Below, piece after piece: positions 43,498 through 51,584 of a stretch of DNA of 64,000 bases. The stretch comes from Halorarius litoreus (GTDB lineage Archaea; Halobacteriota; Halobacteria; Halobacteriales; Haloarculaceae). How positions within the stretch are numbered: the stretch's first letter is position 1; the number at the start of each line of letters is the position of its first letter. The notes beneath the pieces are model-generated. The model saw only the letters and a list, made by a program, of their open reading frames with translations, was not told the origin of the DNA and made no database searches. The translations under genes and the position numbers were made by a program. Where the stretch lies: positions 1,364,001 to 1,428,000 of the forward strand of contig NZ_CP101454.1 in NCBI RefSeq assembly GCF_024362405.1. Reading direction: 5' to 3'.

Positions 43498-44187
43498 ATG
43501 AAGCAGACGGGCGGCTCCGACGAGGCGAAACGTCGCGCGGGGGAGGCGGCGGCCGAGCGCGTCGCCGACGGGATGGTCGTCGGCCTCGGGACGGGGTCGA
43601 CCGCGGCACACGCCATCCGGGCGCTCGGCGAGGCGGTCGACGCGGGGCTCGATATCGAGGGCATCCCGACCTCCTACCAGTCGCGCAAGCTGGCCCGCGA
43701 GGTGGGCATCCCGCTTTCGAGCCTCGACGTCGCCACCCCGGACGTCGCCATCGACGGTGCCGACCAGGTCGCGGGCTTCGACCTCGTGAAGGGCGGTGGG
43801 GCGGCGCACGCCCGCGAGAAGTACGTCGATTCGAGCGCGTCCGAGTTCCTCGTCGTCGCGGACCCCTCGAAGCTCACCGAGACGCTGTCACATCCGGTGC
43901 CCGTCGAGGCGCTCCCGGACGCGGTACCAGTCGTCGAGTCGCGGCTTCGCGACCTCGGCGGCGACCCAACGCTGCGGGCGGCCGAACGGAAGGACGGCCC
44001 CGTCGTCACGGACAACGGGAACCTCCTGCTCGACTGCGCGTTCGGAGACATCGACGACCCGCCGGCGCTCGCGGCCAGTCTCGCGGCCGTGCCGGGGGTC
44101 GTCGAACACGGGCTGTTCGTGGGGCTCGCGGACACCGTGTTCGTGGGCGAGGAGTCGGGCGTCGAGGTGCGCGAGACCGACCGATAG
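43498..44187 (+). CDS. rpiA: Ribose-5-phosphate isomerase A
   Basis: Interconverts ribose 5-phosphate and ribulose 5-phosphate. The 229-residue enzyme has VVGLGTGSTAAHAI near residue 25, VAIDGADQV near 83 and LVKGGGAAHAREK near 95, which hold the catalytic Asp/Lys/Glu residues. A C-terminal LFVGLADTVFVG motif is typical. The ATG giving MKQTGGSDEAK is preferred over an upstream ATG with no family match. Confidence 0.95.
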   Translation: MKQTGGSDEAKRRAGEAAAERVADGMVVGLGTGSTAAHAIRALGEAVDAGLDIEGIPTSYQSRKLAREVGIPLSSLDVATPDVAIDGADQVAGFDLVKGGGAAHAREKYVDSSASEFLVVADPSKLTETLSHPVPVEALPDAVPVVESRLRDLGGDPTLRAAERKDGPVVTDNGNLLLDCAFGDIDDPPALAASLAAVPGVVEHGLFVGLADTVFVGEESGVEVRETDR

Positions 44188-44282
44188 CGGCCTCGATCTG
44201 TTCGCCCGGTCGCTCGGCGACGGAGCTGTCGCTGTCGGGTGGCGTCGAAAGAATGGTCGTTTTGGGGACTGTTTCGACCGAG

Positions 44283-44450
44283 TTACAGGTCGCGCGGCTG
44301 GACCGTCTTGCGGTCGTTCTCGGAGGCACGCCGGGCGGCGTCCTCGAGCAGCTCGGCGACTTCCTCGTCGAGCGCGTCGTAGAAGTCCGACGCAACGTTC
44401 ATGTCATCGAGCGCTTCCTTCACAGCGGCCTTGACGATCAGGTCTGCCAT
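44283..44450 (-). CDS. DUF1931-like small histone-fold protein (55 aa)
   Basis: A 55-residue acidic protein starting MADLIVKAAVKEALDDMN and ending with RKTVQPRDL. It resembles one short-helix/long-helix/short-helix histone-fold half as found in the archaeal DUF1931 family. The strong promoter ggaaatcttataaag (minus strand, about 44476-44490) is placed for a leaderless mRNA, suggesting high expression. DNA binding is uncertain because the surface is strongly acidic. Confidence 0.75.
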   Translation of the reverse strand: MADLIVKAAVKEALDDMNVASDFYDALDEEVAELLEDAARRASENDRKTVQPRDL

Positions 44451-44473
44451 ACGGGGCAACTGTTGCTGGGGGT

Positions 44474-44492
44474 CCTTTATAAGATTTCCCAA
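44474..44492 (-). promoter_or_regulatory. Strong promoter of the DUF1931-like gene
   Basis: Minus strand gggaaatcttataaagg is close to an ideal haloarchaeal BRE plus TATA; it starts about 26 nt upstream of the ATG. Confidence 0.7.
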
Positions 44493-44660
44493 TCTACGGC
44501 GTCCTCGCCGCTTCTCGCGCCCGTTCTCCGGGTAGAACCGGGAAGGTTTCGCCGGCTCTCCGGCGCTGCTCCCCCAGCAGTCGCTCACGTGGCGCCGTCG
44601 ACGGGCCACTCGCGGGTCGGTCCCGACGGATTAGTGTTCGTGCGCGCCCGACCCGAGGGT

Positions 44661-45434
44661 ATGCGCGACATCCTGGAGCAGGTGGCCGCTGGTGACCTCT
44701 CGCCGGCAGCTGCCGAGGTGGAACTCCGTGGCTTCGCGACCACGGAGGCCGGCCGGTTCGACGCGGCTCGCGAGGGTCGAAGTGGCGTCCCCGAGGCCGT
44801 CCTCGCGGACGGCAAGACGCCCGCGGAGACGGCCGGGCTCGCCGTCGAGAGTTTACGAACGACCGGGCGTGCGCTCGTGACGCGCGCCCGCGAGGACCAC
44901 GTCCGGGAGGTTCGAGACGCCATCGCCGACGACCACCCCGACGCGACGGTCGAGTACGACGACCGCGCGCTGACGCTCGTGGCCTACACACAGGCGTTCG
45001 AGCGGCCGTCACTCGACGCGACCGTCGCGGTCGTCACGGCCGGCACCTCGGATGCGATGCCTGCGGGGGAGGCGGCGGTCGTCGCTCGCGAGATGGGCGC
45101 GGCCGTCGACCGGGTCGACGACGTGGGCGTCGCCGGCATCCACCGGCTGTTCGATTCGCTCGACGGGCTCCGCGCGGCGGACGTCATGATCGTCGCCGCC
45201 GGGCGCGAGGGCGCGCTCCCGACGGTGCTGGCGGGGCTGGTCGACACGCCCATCGTCGGGCTGCCGGTGTCGAACGGCTACGGCTTCGGCGGTGCGGGCG
45301 AGGCCGCGCTCGCCGGGATGTTGCAGTCGTGTACCGCGCTGTCGGTCGTCAACATCGACGCCGGGTTCACCGCGGGCGCACAGGCCGGCCTCGTCGCACG
45401 GGCGGTGAGTGCGGCGCGAGGTGGCGGCGTGTGA
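44661..45434 (+). CDS. larB: Nickel-pincer cofactor biosynthesis protein LarB
   Basis: Carboxylates and hydrolyses nicotinic acid adenine dinucleotide, the first step to the nickel-pincer nucleotide. The 257-residue PurE-like protein has an N-terminal helical part and a C-terminal PurE/AIR-carboxylase-like domain. Visible there are VVTAGTSDAMPAGEAAVVAREMG (about 125-147), DVMIVAAGREGALPTVLAGL, PVSNGYGFGGAGEAALAGML and the final NIDAGFTAGAQA. It complements larE at 36.6 kb. Confidence 0.93.
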   Translation: MRDILEQVAAGDLSPAAAEVELRGFATTEAGRFDAAREGRSGVPEAVLADGKTPAETAGLAVESLRTTGRALVTRAREDHVREVRDAIADDHPDATVEYDDRALTLVAYTQAFERPSLDATVAVVTAGTSDAMPAGEAAVVAREMGAAVDRVDDVGVAGIHRLFDSLDGLRAADVMIVAAGREGALPTVLAGLVDTPIVGLPVSNGYGFGGAGEAALAGMLQSCTALSVVNIDAGFTAGAQAGLVARAVSAARGGGV

Positions 45435-45568
45435 GGCGGCTGTGCGTGGCCGCTCGTTACGCGTGCTAACACGCCTGAGACGCGGCCCGTGTGACCCGAT
45501 GCCGAGGGTATATGTGTATCGAAGTCTTACTGTGGGTGCCGACAGGGCGTGTCCGTGTCGGCAGGATA

Positions 45569-45724
45569 ATGCCCAGGTGCGACCACTGTGACGCGCACGT
45601 CTCGGACCGATTCGCCCGCGTCTTCGCGGACGAACACGGGCAGGTCATGGCCTGTCCGAACTGCTCGGCGAACGCCGGTATCGCCGAGGTCTCCCGGGAG
45701 CGCACACACGAGACGCGGCTGTAG
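45569..45724 (+). CDS. Zinc-finger miniprotein (51 aa), paralogue of the 41732 gene
   Basis: A 51-residue protein with CDHCD at residues 4-8 and ACPNC near 28-32 around a [13 protein letters not shown] stretch. Spacing and the ARVF core match the 52-aa protein at 41732, so both belong to one haloarchaeal miniprotein family. Its TAG stop shares a base with the GTG start of the downstream GIY-YIG gene, so the two may be translationally coupled. Confidence 0.78.
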   Translation: MPRCDHCDAHVSDRFARVFADEHGQVMACPNCSANAGIAEVSRERTHETRL

Positions 45725-46005
45725 TGCCGCAGTACCGACCCCCAACCACAGGGGTGCCCTCTGATGGCCATTACGTGTACGTCTTGGCGTGCAGCGACGG
45801 CACCCTCTACACCGGCTACACCACTGACCCCGAGCGACGCGTCGCGGAGCACGACGCCGGCGAGGGCGCCAAGTACACCCGCGGGCGCACGCCCGTCGAA
45901 CTCGTCCACCTCGAGGAGTACGACTCGAAGAGCGCCGCGATGTCCCGCGAGTACGAGATAAAGCAGTTCTCCCGCGCCCGCAAGGAGGAGCTGGTGTTCG
46001 GCTAG
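45724..46005 (+). CDS. GIY-YIG nuclease superfamily protein
   Basis: A 93-residue single-domain protein of the YhbQ/UPF0213 type. The GIY-YIG core appears as [17 protein letters not shown] (about residues 17-33), with the Arg helix [21 protein letters not shown] and the Glu in [11 protein letters not shown] near 75. DNA-damage or structure-specific nuclease activity is known for some relatives, but not all are active. The GTG at 45724 overlaps the previous stop; a GTG at 45754 is an alternative. Confidence 0.85.
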   Translation: MPQYRPPTTGVPSDGHYVYVLACSDGTLYTGYTTDPERRVAEHDAGEGAKYTRGRTPVELVHLEEYDSKSAAMSREYEIKQFSRARKEELVFG

Positions 46006-46037
46006 TGTTCAAGTAGGAGCACGCGGCCACCGGCCCC

Positions 46038-46757
46038 ATGCCCGATGCCCACGTCATCGCCGGCGACTGTACCACCACCTACGACGGCGACCGCGCCTTC
46101 GAGAAGCGAGGCCGAGTCGTCTGCGTCCGCAAGCCCGACGACACCGTGCTCGTCCACGACGCCAGCGGCTACCGCCCGGTCGCGTGGCTCACCCGCCCCG
46201 ACGCCGCCGTGGTGGCCGGTGACCCGCCGACGCTCGAAGCCCGTGACGGCGACGCCCGCCTGCGCGTGCTGTTCCACGCCGTGAGCGTCGACGCCCGTGT
46301 GCCCGTCTCCGCGGCAGGTGAACCCGTGGGCCTCTGTCCCGACTGTGACGGCGCACTCGTCCAGCGGTCGGGGACGCTCGCCTGTACCGACTGCGAGCGC
46401 GAGCACGGACTGCCGTCCGGCGCGACGGTGCTCGACGAGACGTGTGACTGTGGCCTCCCGCGCATCGCGGTGACGCGCGGCGAGCGGTTCGAGGTGTGTG
46501 CCGACCGGGGCTGTGACCCGCTCGACCCCAAGATCGATCGCGTGTTCGACCGCGTGTTCGACTGTCCCGACTGCGGCGACGACCTCCGGCTCGTCCGGGC
46601 CGGTGGGCTGTTCCTCGGCTGCGACTCGTACCCCGACTGCGAGGTCGCGTTCTCGCTCCCCGAACGCGAGCACGTCGGCCACTGTGACTGCGGCCTCCCT
46701 ACCTTCGCCGCCAGCGACGGCCCGCGATGTCTCGACGCCGACTGCTCGTCTCCGTAG
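46038..46757 (+). CDS. NucS N-terminal-like domain fused to zinc ribbons
   Basis: A 239-residue protein. Residues 1-95 (GDCTTTYDGDRAFEKRGRVV, then VRKPDDTVLVHDASGYRPVAW) resemble the N-terminal DNA-binding beta-sandwich of the mismatch endonuclease NucS. The rest contains four Cys-rich modules, CPDCDGAL...CTDC, CDCGLP...GC, CPDCGDDL...CDSYPDC and CDCGLP...C, the third being like topoisomerase C4 zinc fingers. No NucS nuclease domain (GIVDVMG...ELKRR) is present. It likely binds DNA ends or single strands without cutting. It lies 31 nt upstream of endA on the same strand. Confidence 0.8.
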   Translation: MPDAHVIAGDCTTTYDGDRAFEKRGRVVCVRKPDDTVLVHDASGYRPVAWLTRPDAAVVAGDPPTLEARDGDARLRVLFHAVSVDARVPVSAAGEPVGLCPDCDGALVQRSGTLACTDCEREHGLPSGATVLDETCDCGLPRIAVTRGERFEVCADRGCDPLDPKIDRVFDRVFDCPDCGDDLRLVRAGGLFLGCDSYPDCEVAFSLPEREHVGHCDCGLPTFAASDGPRCLDADCSSP

Positions 46758-46788
46758 GTTTTTCCCGCTCCGCGTCTCCGGTCCGGGT

Positions 46789-47847
46789 ATGCAGGCACAC
46801 GTAGAGGGGGACCTCGTCGTGCTCGACGCGCCGGGGCGCGAGCGGTTCTACGATTCGCGGGGCTACGGCGACCCCCGTGGCGACGGGCTCGCGCTCTCGC
46901 GCGTCGAGGCCGCGCACCTCCTCTACCGCGGTGACATCGACGCGGTCGAGGGCCGCGGCTTCGAGTCGTTCCTCACCAGCGAGCCCGGTCTCGCCGCGCG
47001 CTTCCTCGTCTACAAGAACCTCCGCGACCGCGGCTTCTACCTCTCGGCTGCCCGGGAGGGCTGGGTAGACGACCCCGCGGGCGCGGACTTCATCGTCTTC
47101 CCCCGCGGGCAGGGGCCGTGGGACGACGCCGTCGAGTACCGCGTCCGCGTGGTCGCCGAGCGGGAGTCCGTCCCCGCCGATGCGCTCGGCGACGTCGTCC
47201 TCGCCGTCGTCGACGAGGAGTCCGAACTGACGTATCTGGAGACGGACCACATCGACGTCTCCGGCTCCACGGCCACGACGCTCGACTGGTCGGTCGATGC
47301 CACGTTACTCGACGACCGGGCTGTCGTCTGGGGGCCCCCGGAGGGGCTCTACCACGAGGGGTTCTACGGCCAGCCGCTCGACGATCAGGGAACCGCGCTC
47401 CAGCTCTCGCTCGTCGAGGCGGCGTATCTCGCCCGCGAGGGTGTCATCTCGTTCGAGGGCAACGAGGGGCGGGATGCGTCCCCCGGGCAGTCGGCGCACG
47501 GTGCCGCCGACGGCGTCGAAGCCGTCGTCGACTGCGGCCGCGAGGCGGAGGGCGAGCGGTTCGACCGCCGGCTCTCGGTGTACGCCGACCTCCGGGGCCG
47601 CGGTGTCGTCCCCAAGACCGGCTTCAAGTTCGGCGCCGACTTCCGGACCTACGCCGACGTGGAGAGCGTCGACGCGCTAGGCCACTCCGAACTGCTCGTG
47701 CGGGTGCTCCCGGCGAACCACGTCTTCTCGCCGCGCGACCTCTCGCTCGACGTTCGACTGGCGCACGGCGTCCGCAAGCGGATGGTGTTCGCGTTCACCT
47801 CCGGCGACGGCATCGAGTGGCTCACCGTCGGGCGGCTGACGCCCTGA
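46789..47847 (+). CDS. endA: tRNA-intron endonuclease
   Basis: Cleaves bulge-helix-bulge motifs in pre-tRNA and pre-rRNA. The 352-residue protein is the tandem-repeat form typical of Euryarchaea: a degenerate N-terminal copy and an active C-terminal copy. The second copy has GFKFGADFRTY, the catalytic His in GHSELLVRVL, and Lys in LAHGVRKRMVFAF. It acts on the processing stems of rRNA operons like the one in this window. The start ATG at 46789 fits the family N-terminus; the longer upstream frame overlaps the preceding gene. Confidence 0.95.
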   Translation: MQAHVEGDLVVLDAPGRERFYDSRGYGDPRGDGLALSRVEAAHLLYRGDIDAVEGRGFESFLTSEPGLAARFLVYKNLRDRGFYLSAAREGWVDDPAGADFIVFPRGQGPWDDAVEYRVRVVAERESVPADALGDVVLAVVDEESELTYLETDHIDVSGSTATTLDWSVDATLLDDRAVVWGPPEGLYHEGFYGQPLDDQGTALQLSLVEAAYLAREGVISFEGNEGRDASPGQSAHGAADGVEAVVDCGREAEGERFDRRLSVYADLRGRGVVPKTGFKFGADFRTYADVESVDALGHSELLVRVLPANHVFSPRDLSLDVRLAHGVRKRMVFAFTSGDGIEWLTVGRLTP

Positions 47848-47850
47848 GGC

Positions 47851-48555
47851 TCACTTTCCGACACAGACGAGCGGCGCGTGGTGCCACGCCCACTGCGTGT
47901 CGGGCCGGTCGACCACCTCGAAGGCGCTGCGTGGTTCGACACCGAGCACGTGCTCGATTCGTTCCGCCGACAGCACGCTGTCGCCGTCGAGCAGCGCCGC
48001 GAACCGCTCGGTGTACTGGTCCGGGTCGAACACGAACGCGCGGTCGGTGTTCGCGTGGGGGTCGTCGGCCGCCTCGAGACAGTACGCGCGGCCCGCCTCG
48101 TTGAGGTAGTTGCAGACGAGGTGGCCGCCAGGGGCCACCGCCGCGTACAGGTTTGTGAGGGCTCGCGCCACGTCCCGGACGTACTGGAGGGTGAAGTACG
48201 AGAACACCACGTCGAACGGCTCGTCGGGGGCGAACGCGGGCAACACCGCGTGCTCGAACCGGACGTTCTCGACGTCTCGTTCGCGGGCCCGCTCGCGGTT
48301 CTCCTCGAGGACCGATTCGGCGGCGTCGTAGCCGACGACCGTGGTGTCGGGATGGGCCTCGGCGACGGTGAACGTCGCGGCGCCAGTGCCACAGCCAACG
48401 TCCGCGACCCGCGCCGCGTCGGTGGCCGCGACGAACTCGGCGAGCACGTCCCCCGCGTGGTGTGCGCTCGGGCTTGCCTCCGCCCGCTTCTCGTCGTCCG
48501 CGTCCTCGTAGTAGCGGTCCCAGTCGATGGTGCCGTCGTATCGTGAGTCTGTCAT
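47851..48555 (-). CDS. Class I SAM-dependent methyltransferase
   Basis: A 234-residue Rossmann methyltransferase. Motif I is ARVADVGCGTGAATF (about residues 48-62), motif II the acidic TVVGYDAAESVL, and FDVVFSYFTLQYVRD near 120 corresponds to motif IV. Substrate is not readable; similarity is to trans-aconitate or UbiE-type small-molecule methyltransferases. Its 3' end is 3 nt from endA, convergent. Confidence 0.85.
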   Translation of the reverse strand: MTDSRYDGTIDWDRYYEDADDEKRAEASPSAHHAGDVLAEFVAATDAARVADVGCGTGAATFTVAEAHPDTTVVGYDAAESVLEENRERARERDVENVRFEHAVLPAFAPDEPFDVVFSYFTLQYVRDVARALTNLYAAVAPGGHLVCNYLNEAGRAYCLEAADDPHANTDRAFVFDPDQYTERFAALLDGDSVLSAERIEHVLGVEPRSAFEVVDRPDTQWAWHHAPLVCVGK

Positions 48556-48810
48556 TGCTGTGGCTGTCGCTGATTGGGGTGGGTCGGCTCGGCGTCTTGG
48601 GTCGGCCGGGCGGTTCCGGTCGCGTGTCGGCTGTCCGTGGCGGTGCGACTCCCGGGTGTAGCGACTCCTCGGTGAAAAATATATAGGGAATCTTTACTTT
48701 ACTGCTTGCTTACTACTTCGCACGCCCGGGGTTTAATTCTTGTCCCCTCGGTGCAGGCGCTCTCACGCAAGCGAACCCTTTTTGCGCGGACCCGCCCCCA
48801 GTTCGAGTGA
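48556..48810. promoter_or_regulatory. Divergent region methyltransferase/trpS
   Basis: Contains an AT-rich stretch aaaaatatataggg near 48674-48687 usable as TATA in either direction, and an accctttttgcg element (about 48775-48786) about 27 nt before the trpS ATG, fitting a leaderless transcript. I looked for a Trp-rich leader peptide and found none. Confidence 0.45.
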
Positions 48811-50382
48811 ATGAGCGACGAGCACCACGAGGCCGAGGGTGACGCCCTTCCCCCGCGTGAGAATCTCATCGCGGACGGCGGAAGCGCAGCAGGAGCGGAC
48901 GACGTGACCCTCGACCCGTGGGGGTCCGCGACCGTCTCCGACTACCGCGACCTGTTCGAGCAGTTCGGTATCGAGGAGTTCGACCACATCTTAGACGAGG
49001 TGCCGAACCCGCACTACCTGATGCGCCGCGGGGTCATCTTCGGCCACCGCGACTACTCGCCGGTCGCCGAGCGCCTGCGCGAGGGCGGCGACGCGGCCGT
49101 CCTCTCCGGGTTCATGCCCACCGGCGACCCGCACATCGGGCACAAGATGGTGTTCGACGAGATCATCTGGCACCAAGAGCAGGGCGCCGACGCCTACGGG
49201 CTCATCGCGGACCTGGAGGCCCACGCCGCTCGCGGGCTCTCGTGGGCGGAGATCGACGAACACACGCGAAGCTACCTGCTGAGTCTGCTCGCGCTGGGGT
49301 TCGACCCCGAGGAGGGCGAACTCTACCGCCAGTCCACCAACCGGGAGGTGCAGGACCTCGCGTTCGAACTCGGCGTGAAGGCGAACTTCTCGGAGTTTCA
49401 GGCGATCTACGGCTTCGACGGCGAGACGGACGTCTCGCACATGCAGTCGGTCGTCACACAGATGGCCGACATCCTCTATCCGCAACTGGAGGAGCCGAAG
49501 CCGACGGTCATCCCGGTCGGCCCGGACCAGGACCCACACGTCCGACTCGCCCGCGACCTCGCCGCCCGGATGCGCTACTTCAAGGTGACCGAGGCGTTCG
49601 CGAGCTTCGAGGCCACCGCCGAAGAGCGCGTGTTGATGCGCGAGGCGTACGAGCAGTTGGGCGGCGACGACGCCGACGTGCGGTGTGAGGACGCCGCCGA
49701 GCACCTCGACCAGCACCACGCCGCGGAGGTCGGTGCCGAGCGCGCCATCGAGAAACTCGCGAACGCCGGGAAGGAACCCCTTCGCCCGCGGGTGAGGTTC
49801 CTCGACCGCAACGCCACCCCCGAGGCGTTCGACGCGCTCATCGAGGCCGTCGAGGGCGAGAAGCGCGTGTTCGACGAGCACGTCGACGCCTTCGACCTCG
49901 ACCACGAGGCGGCCGAAGAACTCTCCCGCGAGGTCGAGGTCGAGAACGGCGGCTTCGGCTTCTATCCGCCCTCCTCCATCTACCACCGGTTCATGACCGG
50001 GCTCACGGGCGGCAAGATGTCCTCGTCCGTTCCTGCGAGTCACATCAGCCTGCTCGACGACCCCGAGGACGGCTACCAGAAGGTGAAGTCCGCGACGACG
50101 GGCGGCCGCGAGACGGCCGAACTCCAGCGGGAACTCGGCGGCGAGGCCGACAAGTGCCCCGTCTACGAACTCTACGCGTACCTGCTCGCCGGTGACGACG
50201 ACGAGTTCGCGACCGAGGTGTACGAGGAGTGCGTCGGCGGCGAGCGACTCTGTGGCGGCTGCAAGGAGCAGGCCGCCGAACTGATGCGCGACTTCCTCGA
50301 AGAGCACCAGGAGAAACGCGCCGAGATGGAGGCAGTGCTCGACGACCTGGACCTCGAACTCGAGAGCCCGCGGCGGGGCTGA
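48811..50382 (+). CDS. trpS: Tryptophanyl-tRNA synthetase
   Basis: Class I aminoacyl-tRNA synthetase for Trp, 523 residues. The HIGH motif lies in PTGDPHIGHK (residues 103-112) and the KMSKS motif reads GGKMSSSVPAS near 405. The N-terminal extension and the eukaryote-like length are normal for archaea. It follows the endA region, and haloarchaeal pre-tRNA-Trp is a well-known EndA substrate. Confidence 0.96.
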   Translation: MSDEHHEAEGDALPPRENLIADGGSAAGADDVTLDPWGSATVSDYRDLFEQFGIEEFDHILDEVPNPHYLMRRGVIFGHRDYSPVAERLREGGDAAVLSGFMPTGDPHIGHKMVFDEIIWHQEQGADAYGLIADLEAHAARGLSWAEIDEHTRSYLLSLLALGFDPEEGELYRQSTNREVQDLAFELGVKANFSEFQAIYGFDGETDVSHMQSVVTQMADILYPQLEEPKPTVIPVGPDQDPHVRLARDLAARMRYFKVTEAFASFEATAEERVLMREAYEQLGGDDADVRCEDAAEHLDQHHAAEVGAERAIEKLANAGKEPLRPRVRFLDRNATPEAFDALIEAVEGEKRVFDEHVDAFDLDHEAAEELSREVEVENGGFGFYPPSSIYHRFMTGLTGGKMSSSVPASHISLLDDPEDGYQKVKSATTGGRETAELQRELGGEADKCPVYELYAYLLAGDDDEFATEVYEECVGGERLCGGCKEQAAELMRDFLEEHQEKRAEMEAVLDDLDLELESPRRG

Positions 50383-50419
50383 GGCGTAGCTTCAAGCCAC
50401 TCGCTTCCGAGAGCTGATC

Positions 50420-51583
50420 ATGAACGTCGTAGTCTGTGGCGGTGGTATCGTCGGACTCTCTGCTGCCTACTATCTCGCCGACCGCGGCGCCGACGTGACG
50501 GTCTGTGAAGCCGGGTCGCTTGGGAGCGGCAACACCGACCGCTCTGCAGGTGGTATCCGCGCGCAGTTCTCCACACCCGTCAACGTCGACCTCTCGCTCG
50601 CGTCGTTGGCGGTGTGGAACCGCTTCGAGGAGGATTTCGGCGTGGACATCGCCCATCGAAAGCCCGGCTACCTGTTTCTCGCACGCGAGGCGGAAACTGC
50701 CGAGACGCTTCGGGAGGCGGCGGTGATGCAACGCGAGCGCGGCGTCCCGACCGAGGTACTCGACCCTGACGACGCCCGCGACCACTGCCCGGAACTCCAC
50801 GCCGACCGCTACCGGGTGGCGACGTTCTCCGCGACCGATGGCTTCGCTGACCCACACCTCGCCCTGCAGGGGTTCTCCGCGGGCGCGCAGGCGGCGGGCG
50901 CGGAGATACGGACGCACACCCCCATCACGGGTATCGACGTGCGTGGGGGCGAGCCGGGTGGGCCCGCAGACGTTCGCGTCCAGACGCCGGACGACACCCT
51001 CCGGGCCGACTTCGTCGTCAACGCTGCGGGCGCGTGGGCGCGACGGGTCGGGACCCTCGCGGGCGTCGACCTCCCCGTCGCCCCGCGTCGCCGACAGATC
51101 GCGGTGGTCGACCCCGAGACACCGGTTCCGGAGACGGTCCCGCTCACTATCGACCTCGACTCGGGGTCGTACTTCCGCCCCGAGCGCGAGGGGCAGGCCA
51201 TCGTCGGTGGCCAGTTCGGAGCCCACGACCCCGACGTGAACCCCGACGACTACGACACCGGGATGGACCTCGACTGGGCCGTGACCGCGACCGAACGCGC
51301 GGGCGAGACGGCCGGCTACTTCGGTCCCGAGTCGGGTATCGTCCGCGGGTGGGCCGGGCTGTACGCGGTGACGCCCGACCACCACCCGATTATCGAGGTG
51401 AGTCGGCCGGGCGTCGTCACGGCCGCGGGGTTCTCGGGCCACGGGTTCCAGCACGCACCCGCGACGAGAAAGCTCGTCGCGGAACTCTGTCTCGACGGCG
51501 AGGCGTCGCTCGTCGACGTCTCGGCCCTCGACTGCGGGCGGTTCGAGCGGGGCGATCCGGTCGACGAGCGCCACGTCGCCTGA
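50420..51583 (+). CDS. FAD-dependent amine/amino-acid oxidoreductase (DAO family)
   Basis: A 387-residue flavoprotein with the N-terminal FAD motif VVVCGGGIVGLSAAYYLADRG and GNTDRSAGGIRAQFS near residue 38. A substrate domain carries RRQIAVVDPE, and the C-terminal GFSGHGFQHAPATRKL closes the FAD site. Architecture matches the sarcosine/glycine/D-amino-acid oxidase and dehydrogenase group; the exact substrate is not readable. The convergent neighbour is an ornithine-cyclodeaminase-like gene, which supports an amino-acid role. Confidence 0.85.
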   Translation: MNVVVCGGGIVGLSAAYYLADRGADVTVCEAGSLGSGNTDRSAGGIRAQFSTPVNVDLSLASLAVWNRFEEDFGVDIAHRKPGYLFLAREAETAETLREAAVMQRERGVPTEVLDPDDARDHCPELHADRYRVATFSATDGFADPHLALQGFSAGAQAAGAEIRTHTPITGIDVRGGEPGGPADVRVQTPDDTLRADFVVNAAGAWARRVGTLAGVDLPVAPRRRQIAVVDPETPVPETVPLTIDLDSGSYFRPEREGQAIVGGQFGAHDPDVNPDDYDTGMDLDWAVTATERAGETAGYFGPESGIVRGWAGLYAVTPDHHPIIEVSRPGVVTAAGFSGHGFQHAPATRKLVAELCLDGEASLVDVSALDCGRFERGDPVDERHVA

Positions 51584-51584
51584 C

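Noticed and set aside
48556..48810. Trp-rich leader peptide for trpS, by analogy with pheS
   Set aside because: No short ORF with clustered TGG codons was found near the trpS promoter.
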